The notes: generated from the letters alone by a model not told the origin. A stretch of DNA of 64,000 bases from JADJNW01 sp964517175 (GCA_964517175.1 CAZFBU010000003.1:1-64000); one strand, 5' to 3'; counted from the stretch's first letter, positions 6,840 to 16,188 are shown. Program-made: numbers and translations.

Positions 6840-9758
6840 CTACCAACCCGGCAAGAAGTTCAAGCCAAAAGTACCATTGGCATTTTCCAGTAGCGGTATA
6901 GCATAGAACGGCTCAATAATAATGGCGCCGAACAGGTTCACCCGCAGCGAGGCGCCCACGCTGAAAATGGGTTCTGCCTTCGACAGGTTAGAATCAGCCG
7001 GCGGATTAAACTGGTCGAAATCGTTCCAGGCGATACCGCCATCCACAAAAAAGTTCAGATCAGAAAACAGGAAGCCCGATTTAATCAAGGCCAGGCGTTC
7101 CGGCCCGGTGAACGGAATGCGTATCTCGAAGTTGGCAACGCCGACCTTGCTGCCCACTAAATTGTTGAAAGACTGACCATTTTCCAGCAGTGCGCGTTCG
7201 GCATTGTCGCTATTGAAACCGCGCACGTACCAGGGGTTGCCAACGTAGATCGGGAAAAGTGCATTCGCATCTTCGCCGTAGCGACCATAGTGCATGGCGC
7301 GAAAAGCCAGCCCGATGGGTTTGAAAAACTTGTAAATACGGAAGTCGGCTGTGGCCGCGGTGAAATTAAACTCCCCGTAGTATTGATCCGCCCCAAACCG
7401 AAAGCGATGTCCTTTCAATGGTGCCGTGAGTCCGAAGAAAGAGTTGTCGCCCACCAGTGCCGCGCCAAAGTTGTACAACTGGAAGGGATTACCACTGTCC
7501 ACTTTCTCGCGTTCCTGCCCGATCAGGTTACCAATGAAAGTGCCATCCGTTTGGTAGAGATTGACGTAGCGGTCCAGGCGCGAGCTGTAGCGCGTGGCAT
7601 AAGCGCTGGCTTCCAGCCGCAGCACCTGCGAAAATGGGTAAGATGCAAACATACCGGCGCGTTGTTCAAAAATGCGCTGGATGAAGAACGTATCCGCGAG
7701 CGCCAGCAGGGAGGCATTATCACCGACAGGAATCTGCTCTATGCCGCGCCCGCCAAAGCCCGCACTGCGGAAGGGGATATGCGAAAGCGTAGCGCCCCAA
7801 GTGACGCGGCTGTCGCGGTTGATATAAGATACGACGCCGCCAAAGTCTGTAATTTCACCATTGACAGACAAACTGGTGAAAAACTGGTTGTTGCCCAAAA
7901 TATCGCTGAAGAGCATATCCACTGCCCCGACCAACCCCGTGGTTGTGCCGAAAGTATTGCTACTGCCAACACCTACACCACCGCCGCCACCAATGTAGTC
8001 CAGTTTAAATTTGGGTTGGTACTTAACCTGGCTGAGCAGGGCACTGGTCGGCAATCGATCCAGTTCTGCCAATTGCTGATCGACGACTCTGGAGGCCTGT
8101 GGATTGACGCGAGGAAGGGTAGCCGCAGCAAAATCAACCGCCCGAGGGTCCACCTCTTTGTTCAGAAAATCTTCCATTTTGGCCCGGTAAATCGTGTACG
8201 AATTCTTTGAAAAGTGCATGTAAGCAACCCGTCCCCGCCGCTGGTCAATGCTGATTGCCGGGGCATAATGCGTAATACCGCTCACGCCGGTGAGCATCTC
8301 CGTCATTTGAAATACCCGACCGGTTGGCACTTCGTATTTATAAATATTGCGGTAGCCATCGCGGTTGGATAAGAACCAGATGTCGCCTTCTGCATCGTAA
8401 ACCGGATTGAGGTTATCAGCACCGGGAAAAATGTCGATGTGCTGTGAAGTGCGGCTGACAATATCCAGCTCTGCGAGGTTAAAAGACCATTTGCCGTCCA
8501 CCCGCCCGCGCTCGAAGCTCCGTTCATCCGTGGAAAACAGCAGCAGTTGCCCGTCTTTTGACCACTGCACGTGCATTTCCGAGTAAGGATCGTCGGTGAG
8601 TTGCTCCAGGCGGTCTGTATCCAGGTTGTACATGTAAATATCTACCTGACCATTTACCAGCCCCGCCATAGCGATTTTATCCCCATCGGGCGACCAGGAC
8701 GGATTGCTGAATGCCGGTACTTCTTTAATAGAAATTTCCCGCACCGTCTTGCCGGTGGCTGCCTCTTTGATGACCAGAATATTTCTGCCTTTGGAAAAAG
8801 CGACGAAGGCAAACTGACTGCCATCGGGCGACCAGGTGCCCGCGGATTCGATGTAGTCGAAATCGTCGATGTGNNNNNNNNNNNNNNNNNNNNNNNNNNN
8901 NNNNNNNNNNNNNNNNNNNNNNNNNNNNNNNNNNNNNNNNNNNNNNNNNNNNNNNNNNNNNNNNNNNNNNNNNGTGCTTACCCAAAGCTCCGAGAGGTTT
9001 TCCATGCTCATTCCCAGGGTGATGTTACAAGCAGGCTCGAAACCATACTTTGCCACCGAGGTGTAAAATGGTTCAATCACTTCGTCTCCGTACATGCCGG
9101 TCAAAAACACCCAGAATGCCTGCCCATAACGATAGGGGAAATACCGGGGATTGCTCAGGTCTTTGATGGTTGGTACGTCGTCATTCAGCACCGCATCGCG
9201 CATCCACATGGCAGTGTGGGCATCTACGCTACCGATGGACATATACTCCGCCAGCCCTTCCACCAGCCAAAGCGGCAAATTGGCAATATTATTCAGGCTC
9301 GTCGAATCGCTGTTGATAATCATATTGTACTGGAAAGCGTGCACCAATTCGTGCCCAAGCACGTGGTGCGTCTGTTGGTTAGACATCGCAATCGGCATGA
9401 TGACGCGATTTTTGAATGCCTCTGTCACACCGCCGGTACCCACGCCAATCTGCCCGAAAATAGCATTGGTCTGCTGAAAATCGGCATGGTTGGAGTACAA
9501 AATGAGCGGGTTTTTCTTATCAATGGTATCCAGCAATACGCGCTGATGCAGGGCATACCACTGCTCCGACCAGTCGGCAAATTGCTGTAAATATTGGGGG
9601 TTGTTGAAATAATGATAGAGTTCAAAGTTCTCCGATTGGTGTACTTTGAAATCGAAATTCTCGTAATTTACCTTGTTGCGGCCAAAGTATTGCGCATGCA
9701 TCGGCAGGGCAAATATTACCGACAACACTATGGCAAAACCGTATTTTAAAGCGTTCAT
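6840..9758 (-). CDS. Zincin / TolB-like propeller / outer-membrane barrel fusion, with assembly gap
   Basis: The protein (972 residues as read through the 100-N gap at 8874-8973) combines three parts after a signal peptide. Residues of about 25-260 form a zincin domain with HELVHAFQY giving HExxH and WLVEGLAEYM supplying a downstream glutamate ligand. The middle carries TolB/DPP-like propeller repeats (GTWSPDGSQFAF, PSWSPDGDKIAM, VQWSKDGQLLLF). The last roughly 370 residues look like an Omp85/BamA-type barrel, including GNPWYVRGFNSDNAER and a C-terminal strand ending in FLPGW. It therefore probably sits in the outer membrane with a periplasmic peptidase-propeller arm. This architecture occurs in Bacteroidota, but no function is established that I know of. 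The gap lies between zincin and propeller, so the true length is uncertain. Confidence 0.8.
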   Translation of the reverse strand: MNALKYGFAIVLSVIFALPMHAQYFGRNKVNYENFDFKVHQSENFELYHYFNNPQYLQQFADWSEQWYALHQRVLLDTIDKKNPLILYSNHADFQQTNAIFGQIGVGTGGVTEAFKNRVIMPIAMSNQQTHHVLGHELVHAFQYNMIINSDSTSLNNIANLPLWLVEGLAEYMSIGSVDAHTAMWMRDAVLNDDVPTIKDLSNPRYFPYRYGQAFWVFLTGMYGDEVIEPFYTSVAKYGFEPACNITLGMSMENLSELWVSXXXXXXXXXXXXXXXXXXXXXXXXXXXXXXXXXXHIDDFDYIESAGTWSPDGSQFAFVAFSKGRNILVIKEAATGKTVREISIKEVPAFSNPSWSPDGDKIAMAGLVNGQVDIYMYNLDTDRLEQLTDDPYSEMHVQWSKDGQLLLFSTDERSFERGRVDGKWSFNLAELDIVSRTSQHIDIFPGADNLNPVYDAEGDIWFLSNRDGYRNIYKYEVPTGRVFQMTEMLTGVSGITHYAPAISIDQRRGRVAYMHFSKNSYTIYRAKMEDFLNKEVDPRAVDFAAATLPRVNPQASRVVDQQLAELDRLPTSALLSQVKYQPKFKLDYIGGGGGVGVGSSNTFGTTTGLVGAVDMLFSDILGNNQFFTSLSVNGEITDFGGVVSYINRDSRVTWGATLSHIPFRSAGFGGRGIEQIPVGDNASLLALADTFFIQRIFEQRAGMFASYPFSQVLRLEASAYATRYSSRLDRYVNLYQTDGTFIGNLIGQEREKVDSGNPFQLYNFGAALVGDNSFFGLTAPLKGHRFRFGADQYYGEFNFTAATADFRIYKFFKPIGLAFRAMHYGRYGEDANALFPIYVGNPWYVRGFNSDNAERALLENGQSFNNLVGSKVGVANFEIRIPFTGPERLALIKSGFLFSDLNFFVDGGIAWNDFDQFNPPADSNLSKAEPIFSVGASLRVNLFGAIIIEPFYAIPLLENANGTFGLNFLPGW

Positions 9759-10039
9759 GGATAGATTGTTTTGTGTTTTTTGTATGTAAACAGCTCTCTT
9801 TTAACAATGGTTAAGGGCGTATTGGTGTTCACCTTTCGTTAAAATTGTCTTAAACAAAAAATTTTCGCAACCTGCCTGACAAATCGCTGCCAACCAATTG
9901 CTTACACCAATATATACGAAAATATTGCTGGCATAGTTTCCCAAATGAGAACCCGCCATTTTTAGCCTGAGTATTTTTCTGTGAAAAGACTATATTTAAC
10001 CCCGGTAACGTTGGTTATTTCACCCAAATTGACCGCTAC
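9759..10039. other. Divergent intergenic region
   Basis: This 281-bp AT-rich spacer separates divergently transcribed genes and must hold both promoters. I see no complete TTTG-19-TAnnTTTG pair on either strand, no hairpin of note and no small open frame worth reporting. Confidence 0.6.
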
Positions 10040-11443
10040 ATGCTGCTAGGATTTATCATTGCATACCTTTTGGTCACCATTCTGATTGGCTGGTGGGCTT
10101 CCACCCGCGTACATTCCGCGAAGGATTTCGTCATTGCGGGGCGGCAGTTGCCGCTGGTGGTAGCGGCGAGTGCGCTTTTCGCAACCTGGTTTGGCTCGGA
10201 AACGCTGATGGGCGCTTCTTCGGAATTTGTCGAAAATGGCTTATACGGCGTCATCGAAGACCCCTTCGGCGCAGCGCTCTGCCTGATTCTCGTGGGGGCA
10301 TTTTATGCCAGAAAGCTCTACCGGCTGAATATACTGACCTTCAGCGATTTTTTTGAAATCCGCTTCAGCCGCCGCGCGGAGCTGATCTCGGCTATTTTTC
10401 TCGTGCCCTCTTATTTTGGCTGGATCGCCGCACAGCTCGTCGCCATGGCGATCATCCTGCAAACCCTGACCGGCATGTCCTTCATCACCGGCATTATCGT
10501 GGTTACCTCGGTGGTGGTCATTTACACCTCCATCGGCGGGATGTGGGCAGTGTCGATCACGGATTTTGTGCAGACGATCATGATCCTCGTCGGCTTACTG
10601 ATTCTGGCTTTTCAGATGCATCGGCAAGTGGGTGGCTTTGAGGTTGTGCTGAATTCCACACCGGAAGGTTTTTTTCGCTTCACACCGGAGCCGAATTTGC
10701 ATAGCATCGTGCACTACTTCGCTGCCTGGATCACCATTGGCTTGGGGTCGATTCCGCAGCAGGATATTTTTCAGCGGGTGATGGCTGCCAAGAATGAAAA
10801 CGTTGCGGTGCAGGCGTCCTATCTGGCTGGCTTTATGTACCTGACCATCGCGTTTATCCCTTTGTACATTGGGCTTTGCGGGAAGATTTTATACCCGGAA
10901 CTCCAGGAAGGCGACCCGCAGATGATTCTGCCGCAGATGGTACTACAACATGGCAGTATGCTGCTGCAAATTTTATTCTTCGGAGCGCTGCTGTCCGCCA
11001 TTTTGAGTACGACCTCGGGGGCGGTGCTCGCGCCAGCGACGGTGATCGGCGAAAACCTCATCAAACCTTACGTCAAAAGTATGACCGATCAACGACTGCT
11101 GCAAATCATGCGTTTTTCAGTGGTACTGGTGGCGGTGGCTTCTGCAATCATGGCGAGCCTGAAAACCAACATTTACGAACTGGTCGGACAATCTTCGGCG
11201 CTCAGCCTGGTGTCGCTTTTCGTGCCGCTCACGGTGGGGTTGTATTGGCGCAAAGCTTCCAACCGGGGGGCGCTGCTCTCCATGACGCTCGGCATCGCCG
11301 TCTGGCTGCCTTGTTATATCATCGAAACGGACATTCCAGCCCTGATTTGGGGCTTTTTAGCGAGTATTTTGGGTATGCTCGTCGGAAGTTTTTGGAAACC
11401 TGACCAAACTTATCAATATTTCTTCGAAAATGCGAATCAGTGA
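10040..11443 (+). CDS. Sodium:solute symporter (SSF family)
   Basis: This 467-residue integral membrane protein has about 13 hydrophobic helices. It shows features of the SSS/SSF family: a first helix beginning at the N-terminus (LLGFIIAYLLVTILIGWWAS), the KDFVIAGRQLP segment, ATWFGSETLMGASS in helix 2, and the IYTSIGGMWAVSITDFVQ region corresponding to the family signature. It should couple sodium entry to solute uptake at the inner membrane. The substrate is not predictable from sequence and there is no catabolic neighbour. The start follows directly after a roughly 280-bp divergent spacer. Confidence 0.88.
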   Translation: MLLGFIIAYLLVTILIGWWASTRVHSAKDFVIAGRQLPLVVAASALFATWFGSETLMGASSEFVENGLYGVIEDPFGAALCLILVGAFYARKLYRLNILTFSDFFEIRFSRRAELISAIFLVPSYFGWIAAQLVAMAIILQTLTGMSFITGIIVVTSVVVIYTSIGGMWAVSITDFVQTIMILVGLLILAFQMHRQVGGFEVVLNSTPEGFFRFTPEPNLHSIVHYFAAWITIGLGSIPQQDIFQRVMAAKNENVAVQASYLAGFMYLTIAFIPLYIGLCGKILYPELQEGDPQMILPQMVLQHGSMLLQILFFGALLSAILSTTSGAVLAPATVIGENLIKPYVKSMTDQRLLQIMRFSVVLVAVASAIMASLKTNIYELVGQSSALSLVSLFVPLTVGLYWRKASNRGALLSMTLGIAVWLPCYIIETDIPALIWGFLASILGMLVGSFWKPDQTYQYFFENANQ

Positions 11444-11474
11444 TTTCACGAAACCAGAAACAACTATAATTTTT

Positions 11475-11482
11475 TAAATTTG
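11475..11482 (+). promoter_or_regulatory. Candidate -7 box upstream of clpB
   Basis: TAAATTTG matches TAnnTTTG and lies 106 bases before the clpB start. No TTTG is found at the proper -33 spacing. No CIRCE-type inverted repeat or other heat-shock operator was seen in the 145-bp spacer. Confidence 0.35.
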
Positions 11483-11588
11483 TAACTACAAAGTTTAGAA
11501 AGTGGAGAACGTTAAGTAAGTTTAGTCATGTTCTTCATTGGCATCCGCCGAAAAGCGGACATGCATCAGCACATCAAGACATTGAATT

Positions 11589-14375
11589 ATGACGTATGAC
11601 AATTTTACGATAAAAGCCCAGGAATGCATCCTGGCAGGACAGCGTTTGGCGGCAAGCCTCAATCAGCAACAAGTGGACACCGTGCACCTCGTGCGCGGCA
11701 TCATGGATACAGACGATAACGTTTCGACTTTTTTGCTACAACGAATGAATGTAAACGTCCCGTCGCTAAAGGAAAAACTCGATCAGGTCATCAAGACCTA
11801 CCCGCGCGTGGAAGGCACAGAGAAGCAATACCTAACCGACGATGCGAATAAAGCACTTGCCGCAGCGAAAAAGCTCATGCCGGAGTTTCAGGACGAGTTT
11901 ATTTCCATCGAATTGATGTTCTTGGGCATCATCAAAGGCAAGGATAAGGCGGCGGTGCTACTGCGCGGACTGGGTGCGACCGAGGAGGGCTTGCGCGAAG
12001 CGATCTCCGAGCTTCGTAAAGGACGCAACGTTTCTGATCAAAGCTCGGACGAAAGCTATAATGCACTCAATAAATTTGGCATCAACCTCAACGAACGTGC
12101 GGAATCAGGTAAGCTCGATCCAATTATCGGGCGAGACGAGGAAATACGCCGGGTGCTGCACATTCTGAGCCGGCGAAATAAAAACAACCCCTTGCTCATT
12201 GGCGAAGCGGGTGTCGGTAAAACGGCCATCGTCGAAGGCATTGCCTGGCGAATTATCAAGGGTGATATTCCGGAGAACCTGAAGTCGAAGAAAATTTACA
12301 CGCTCGACCTGGCGGCGCTGATCGCGGGTGCGAAATTCAAAGGCGATTTTGAAGAGCGTCTCAAGTCGATCATCAAGGAAGTGGAAGCTTCCAGCGGCGA
12401 GATCATTTTGTTTATTGATGAAATCCATACTCTCATCGGTGCGGGCGGCGGCAGTGGCTCGATGGATGCAGCAAATATCCTGAAACCCGCATTGGCTAGA
12501 GGTGAAATTCATGCCATCGGGGCAACGACATTAGACGAATACCAAAAATATTTTGAGCAGGATAAAGCTCTGGTGCGACGCTTCCAGACCGTGCGCATTG
12601 ACGAGCCGAGCGTGGAAGACACCATTTCCATTCTGCGCGGTTTGCAGGAGCGCTATGAGGTATTCCACAAAATCCAAATTCTCGATGAAGCCTTGATCGC
12701 AGCAGCCGAGCTTTCTCATCGCTACATTACCGATCGGTTTTTACCAGACAAAGCGATTGATTTGATTGATGAGGCTTCCGCCAAATTGCGACTCGAACTG
12801 GACTCCGTACCGGAGGAAGTGGACGAGTGGGATCGCAAACTGCGGCAACTGGAGATCGAGCGGGAAGCATTGAAACGGGAAAACGACCAGAAAAAAGTCA
12901 AAGCCATCAATGAGCAAATTGCGAATGCCAAAGAGAAACGTGACTCGCTGACTGCCGGTTGGCAAAACGAAAAAGAGATCATCGAGGTCATCCAAGACAT
13001 AAAAAAGGAAATCGAAACCCTGGAAACGAGAGCCGAAAGAGCGGAACGGCAAAGTGACTTTGAGGCGGTCGCTAAAATTCGCTACGGCGATATGCAGGAT
13101 TTGCAAGCGCGGCTGAAAATTGCCGAAGAAAAGCTGGAAAAAATTCCAGAAGACAATCGTCTGACGAGCGGCGAAGTAACAGCGAATGACATCGCCGATG
13201 TCGTGGCGCGCTGGACGGGCATTCCGGTTACCAAAATGCTGCAAAGCGAGAAGGACAAACTGATGCGCCTGGAAGACGAAATCGGTACACGTTTGATCGG
13301 GCAGCACGAAGCGGTACATGCAGTTTCTAATGCAGTACGCCGAAGCCGGGCGGGCTTGCAGGATGCAGATCGTCCGATCGGTTCGTTTATTTTTCTGGGA
13401 CCGACCGGCGTAGGTAAGACGGAATTGGCAAAAGCCCTTGCAGAGGTTCTATTCGATGATGAAAAAGCAATCACCCGCATCGACATGAGCGAGTACCAGG
13501 AGCGGCACGCAGCTTCGCGACTGGTGGGCGCGCCTCCCGGCTACGTGGGCTACGAGGAAGGCGGGCAATTGACGGAAGCAGTCCGCCGCAAGCCATATTC
13601 TATTATTTTGTTGGATGAAATCGAAAAAGCACACCCCGATACCTTCAACGTGCTGCTGCAAGTGCTGGACGACGGTCGCCTGACCGATAACCGTGGTCGC
13701 ATCGCGAATTTTAAAAATACGATCATCATTATGACATCCAACATGGGGTCAAATGTCATTCTGGAAAACTTTGAAGACCTGGAAGAACTCGGCGCAGATA
13801 AAGGGCAGGAGATCATCGAAGCAACGAAGGATGAAGTTTTTGAATTGTTGGAAGAGAATCTGCGCCCCGAGTTTTTGAATCGCATTGATGAAAAAATTAT
13901 GTTCACACCGTTGAGCAAGGAGGAAATCCGCCAGATTTTGACGCTGCTGCTCAAAAAGGTGGATAAAATGCTCGGCAGGCAGGGCATCATTCTGCGTATG
14001 AGCGATGCGGCGAAGGACTTTCTGGGGGAATTGGGCTACGATCCGCAGTTTGGGGCACGCCCAATGAAGCGGGTATTGCAGCGGGAGGTGATTGACGAAC
14101 TTTCCAAATTGGTGATTTCGGGCATCTTCACAGCTGGCGATACCATTTATGTCGATTTGAAAAAAGACGAATTGCACTTCGGCAAAGAGCCGTTCAAAGG
14201 TGCCGATGCGCAGCCAAAAGCAAGCGACATAGCAAAAGCGGAAAAGAAGAAAAAAGACAAGCAGGAGAGCGAAGAAGCCGCCGCTACGGCCAAGCGCCTG
14301 AAAGACATCAAGGAACTGGAAAAAGCGACCAAAGATGTGCAGGATGCAGCGAAGAAGCTGAAGGATGGGGAGTAG
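11589..14375 (+). CDS. clpB: ATP-dependent disaggregase ClpB
   Basis: This 928-residue Hsp100 protein rescues aggregated proteins with DnaK. The Clp N-domain covers about residues 1-145. NBD1 has Walker A GEAGVGKT and Walker B ILFIDEIHTL, and NBD2 has GPTGVGKTELAKAL and IILLDEIEKAH with the pore segment GAPPGYVGYEEGGQL. A complete coiled-coil M-domain (about residues 400-535) lies between them, which favours ClpB over ClpA/ClpX; I see no ClpP-binding loop. Beyond the family's usual end, a tail of about 60 residues rich in Lys, Ala and Glu (KAEKKKKDKQESEEAAATAK and more) is predicted to be helical. It is transcribed alone and converges on a toxin-antitoxin locus. Confidence 0.92.
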   Translation: MTYDNFTIKAQECILAGQRLAASLNQQQVDTVHLVRGIMDTDDNVSTFLLQRMNVNVPSLKEKLDQVIKTYPRVEGTEKQYLTDDANKALAAAKKLMPEFQDEFISIELMFLGIIKGKDKAAVLLRGLGATEEGLREAISELRKGRNVSDQSSDESYNALNKFGINLNERAESGKLDPIIGRDEEIRRVLHILSRRNKNNPLLIGEAGVGKTAIVEGIAWRIIKGDIPENLKSKKIYTLDLAALIAGAKFKGDFEERLKSIIKEVEASSGEIILFIDEIHTLIGAGGGSGSMDAANILKPALARGEIHAIGATTLDEYQKYFEQDKALVRRFQTVRIDEPSVEDTISILRGLQERYEVFHKIQILDEALIAAAELSHRYITDRFLPDKAIDLIDEASAKLRLELDSVPEEVDEWDRKLRQLEIEREALKRENDQKKVKAINEQIANAKEKRDSLTAGWQNEKEIIEVIQDIKKEIETLETRAERAERQSDFEAVAKIRYGDMQDLQARLKIAEEKLEKIPEDNRLTSGEVTANDIADVVARWTGIPVTKMLQSEKDKLMRLEDEIGTRLIGQHEAVHAVSNAVRRSRAGLQDADRPIGSFIFLGPTGVGKTELAKALAEVLFDDEKAITRIDMSEYQERHAASRLVGAPPGYVGYEEGGQLTEAVRRKPYSIILLDEIEKAHPDTFNVLLQVLDDGRLTDNRGRIANFKNTIIIMTSNMGSNVILENFEDLEELGADKGQEIIEATKDEVFELLEENLRPEFLNRIDEKIMFTPLSKEEIRQILTLLLKKVDKMLGRQGIILRMSDAAKDFLGELGYDPQFGARPMKRVLQREVIDELSKLVISGIFTAGDTIYVDLKKDELHFGKEPFKGADAQPKASDIAKAEKKKKDKQESEEAAATAKRLKDIKELEKATKDVQDAAKKLKDGE

Positions 14376-14416
14376 GTGTTATTGGTGATTTGGTGTCCCA
14401 AATAATGCCGGAGGCA
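14376..14416. repeat. 3'-flanking repeat: GGTGTTATT words plus a TGCC-NNN-GGCA hairpin
   Basis: Directly after the clpB stop lies GTGTTATTGGTGATTTG followed by TCCCAA and the small palindrome ATGCC-GGA-GGCA. The same combination (GTGTTATT, GTGATTTG, TCCCAA, TGCC-NNN-GGCATTAAT) follows the hisA stop at 23246-23292, and the hairpin core recurs at 33316-33331. It is a dispersed repeat and may also help termination between convergent genes. Confidence 0.55.
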
Positions 14417-14432
14417 AAGCATATCTTTCTTG

Positions 14433-14836
14433 TCAAATAGGTAAAATGGATATTTCTGAAATTTTGGAAAAGTCTTTGGTATTGATGGTTGCGATCATAG
14501 GAATTTGATTGGACAAGGCAATAGAGACAATTTCTATATCAAATACGCGATTTCCTACAGGCTGGTATTTACGAACTAAGTTTTCAAAAATAATCAAGCT
14601 ATTGTGGTCAGGAAACAGCAAAATTGTATTGGATTTAATGCTTTCATAAAATTCGAGAATATTCTGGTATGGCTCGCTTAGCTTGGTGAGAACAGTAAAA
14701 AATTCAGCTATATTCTTTGTCGTGACATACAATTCATTTTCGGATTTGCTTGTATAGCAACTGCTCTTTGATGAAAAGCAGATTGACTATCGTATGCATA
14801 GATCAAAATATTGGTATCGATCAATATTTTATTCAT
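14433..14836 (-). pseudogene. PIN-domain toxin (VapC-like), frameshifted
   Basis: Read from the ATG at 14836, the frame encodes MNKILIDTNILIYAYDSQSA..., with the PIN catalytic IDTN, and runs into a stop after about 42 codons. The adjacent frame continues the same domain (ELYVTTKNIAEFF, then NRVFDIEIVSIALSNQ and ATINTKDF with the acidic metal ligands) to 14433. The two join perfectly if one A is added to the four-A run (T4 on the plus strand, 14737-14740), giving a normal 134-residue PIN protein. This is either a real inactivating deletion or a homopolymer base-calling error. The start overlaps the antitoxin stop by 8 bp, typical of toxin-antitoxin pairs. An intact toxin would be a Mg-dependent RNase. 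Confidence 0.8.
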
Positions 14837-15041
14837 AAGCAAAATCTCGAACATTCAAGTTATCCAAACGCCCCCCCAGATTACCAATGCCGAAGGCCCA
14901 GTTTTTTTGATCACTTTGGGAAGTGTCTTCGGAAATATTTGACTGGAAAACCAACTGATGCAAGTCGTTATCCTTTAAAAATTGAAGAACTTTAAGTAAG
15001 TCATCTACGCTGGTGAAGTTTATAATTAGTTGTGCATTCAT
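14829..15041 (-). CDS. Antitoxin of PIN toxin pair
   Basis: The 70-residue acidic protein starting MNAQLIINFTSVDDLLKVL precedes the PIN gene and overlaps it by 8 bp (ATGAATAA). Its C-terminus, GGRLDNLNVRDFAYE, resembles the toxin-wrapping tail of small Bacteroidota antitoxins that end in RDFAYE. It should bind and neutralise the neighbouring PIN toxin and perhaps repress the operon. A longer frame begins at 15104, but its first 21 residues are unlike the family. The antitoxin is intact although its toxin is frameshifted. Confidence 0.7.
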   Translation of the reverse strand: MNAQLIINFTSVDDLLKVLQFLKDNDLHQLVFQSNISEDTSQSDQKNWAFGIGNLGGRLDNLNVRDFAYE

Positions 15042-15189
15042 GGCGTATATTCTCGTTGAACAAAAAACTAGTTGTAAATACACTAAAATCCAGAAAATTA
15101 ACAAGCATTGGATGCCAATAGTTCCTATTTCATTCTGAAAAAGGAGTATGCTTGGCCGAAGGCATCTTTATGGAACAATTCCCCGCGAT

Positions 15190-15999
15190 TCACATCTTAA
15201 AAATCTCCCGGTACCGCTCAAATACTTCCGGCAATTCCCGGCGAAATACTTCCGGAAAGGTGAAAAAATGCGCGATGCTCACCGGCAGCAATTCCACGTC
15301 CGGGCGGTTGATCCATTGGTCAATCCAGCTTTTGCTGAAGCCGCTGATGCGCTCCAGCGCCGCCCAGGTACTTTCATCCAGTTTCGGGAAATCGACCTGG
15401 GGATTGCTGCGAATGAACACATTGGCGTACTCGTGCAAGCCGATGTTGTAGCATTGCTTCGACTGCATGAAACCCAACGCCAGTTGCTCGGCGGAAAAAA
15501 GGATGGCACCATCCGGCTCATACACTTCCGAAGCGTGAAAATGTTCCGGATATTGAGGCGTCGGGAAGGGGCGTGGCGCAAGGATGATGTTTTCAAATTT
15601 TTTGAACAGGAAATCTTCTTCGCCAAAGGTCAACGTTACCGCACACGCTGAGATCATGTACTTCAAATCATCCGGCACGTTTTCCATTGCCTGCGGGATA
15701 AACTCATTGCCCATTGCAAACATCGCCACCCGATTGCGAAAGCGCTTCTTCTCGCCTTCCGGCAAACGCTGGTAAAACGGATACTGGAAAAACATCTGGC
15801 GGACGGTGCCGGGTAAGTCGGGCGGATTGCGTACGTACCACCACCAATCGATCTGCGGACTAAAGACGTAGATGACAGCCAGCAGCACCATCGGCGCGGG
15901 CAGGAAGTAAATCGCATAACTGCTGCTCACCTGCCAGGTAAGGTAAAGCCCTGCCAGCAAGGCAAGAACAAACGGAATCGCTAGAATTTTTGAAGCCAT
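15190..15999 (-). CDS. M90 (MtfA-like) family membrane-anchored protein with incomplete zinc motif
   Basis: The 269-residue protein has two N-terminal hydrophobic helices (about residues 5-45) and then a cytoplasmic domain like that of the glucose-regulated metallopeptidase MtfA (peptidase M90). The conserved block around residues 185-200 reads YNIGLHEYANVF, where the family normally has HExxH; here the third position is Asn (HEYAN). The second histidine ligand is therefore missing and peptidase activity is doubtful. The gene stands alone between the first toxin-antitoxin pair and the tRNA-Phe/his promoter region, with which it is divergent. Family assignment is moderately sure; function is open. 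Confidence 0.6.
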   Translation of the reverse strand: MASKILAIPFVLALLAGLYLTWQVSSSYAIYFLPAPMVLLAVIYVFSPQIDWWWYVRNPPDLPGTVRQMFFQYPFYQRLPEGEKKRFRNRVAMFAMGNEFIPQAMENVPDDLKYMISACAVTLTFGEEDFLFKKFENIILAPRPFPTPQYPEHFHASEVYEPDGAILFSAEQLALGFMQSKQCYNIGLHEYANVFIRSNPQVDFPKLDESTWAALERISGFSKSWIDQWINRPDVELLPVSIAHFFTFPEVFRRELPEVFERYREIFKM

Positions 16000-16043
16000 G
16001 AAACCACTTTATTTACACAAAAATAAAAAACTTCGCCTTTAGC

Positions 16044-16075
16044 CTTGCTTATAAAAAGAATAAGGTATAAATTTG
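16044..16075 (+). promoter_or_regulatory. Promoter for tRNA-Phe and probably the his leader
   Basis: CTTG (16044-16047) is followed after 20 bases by TAAATTTG (16068-16075), a full TAnnTTTG match. Transcription should begin near 16082, about 105 bases before tRNA-Phe. Only 14 bases separate the tRNA from the hisL start, so this is the likely promoter for the his leader too. Confidence 0.6.
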
Positions 16076-16120
16076 CCGCACGTTTTTAGGAACGTTCTCC
16101 GCGAAAGCGCGGTTGTAACT

Positions 16121-16187
16121 GGAAATTGCTTATCGAAAATTGTAGATTCTTAATTTGTAATAAGCAATCAACAATTCAAAATTCAAA
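16121..16187. repeat. Opposed-arm word repeat before tRNA-Phe
   Basis: ATTGCTTAT (16125-16133) is the exact reverse complement of ATAAGCAAT (16160-16168), and the arms continue imperfectly with GAAAATTGTAGATT against CAACAATTCAAAATTC. This is a further member of the degenerate repeat family, here between the promoter and the 5' end of tRNA-Phe, where it would be removed by tRNA processing. Confidence 0.55.
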
Positions 16188-16188
16188 C

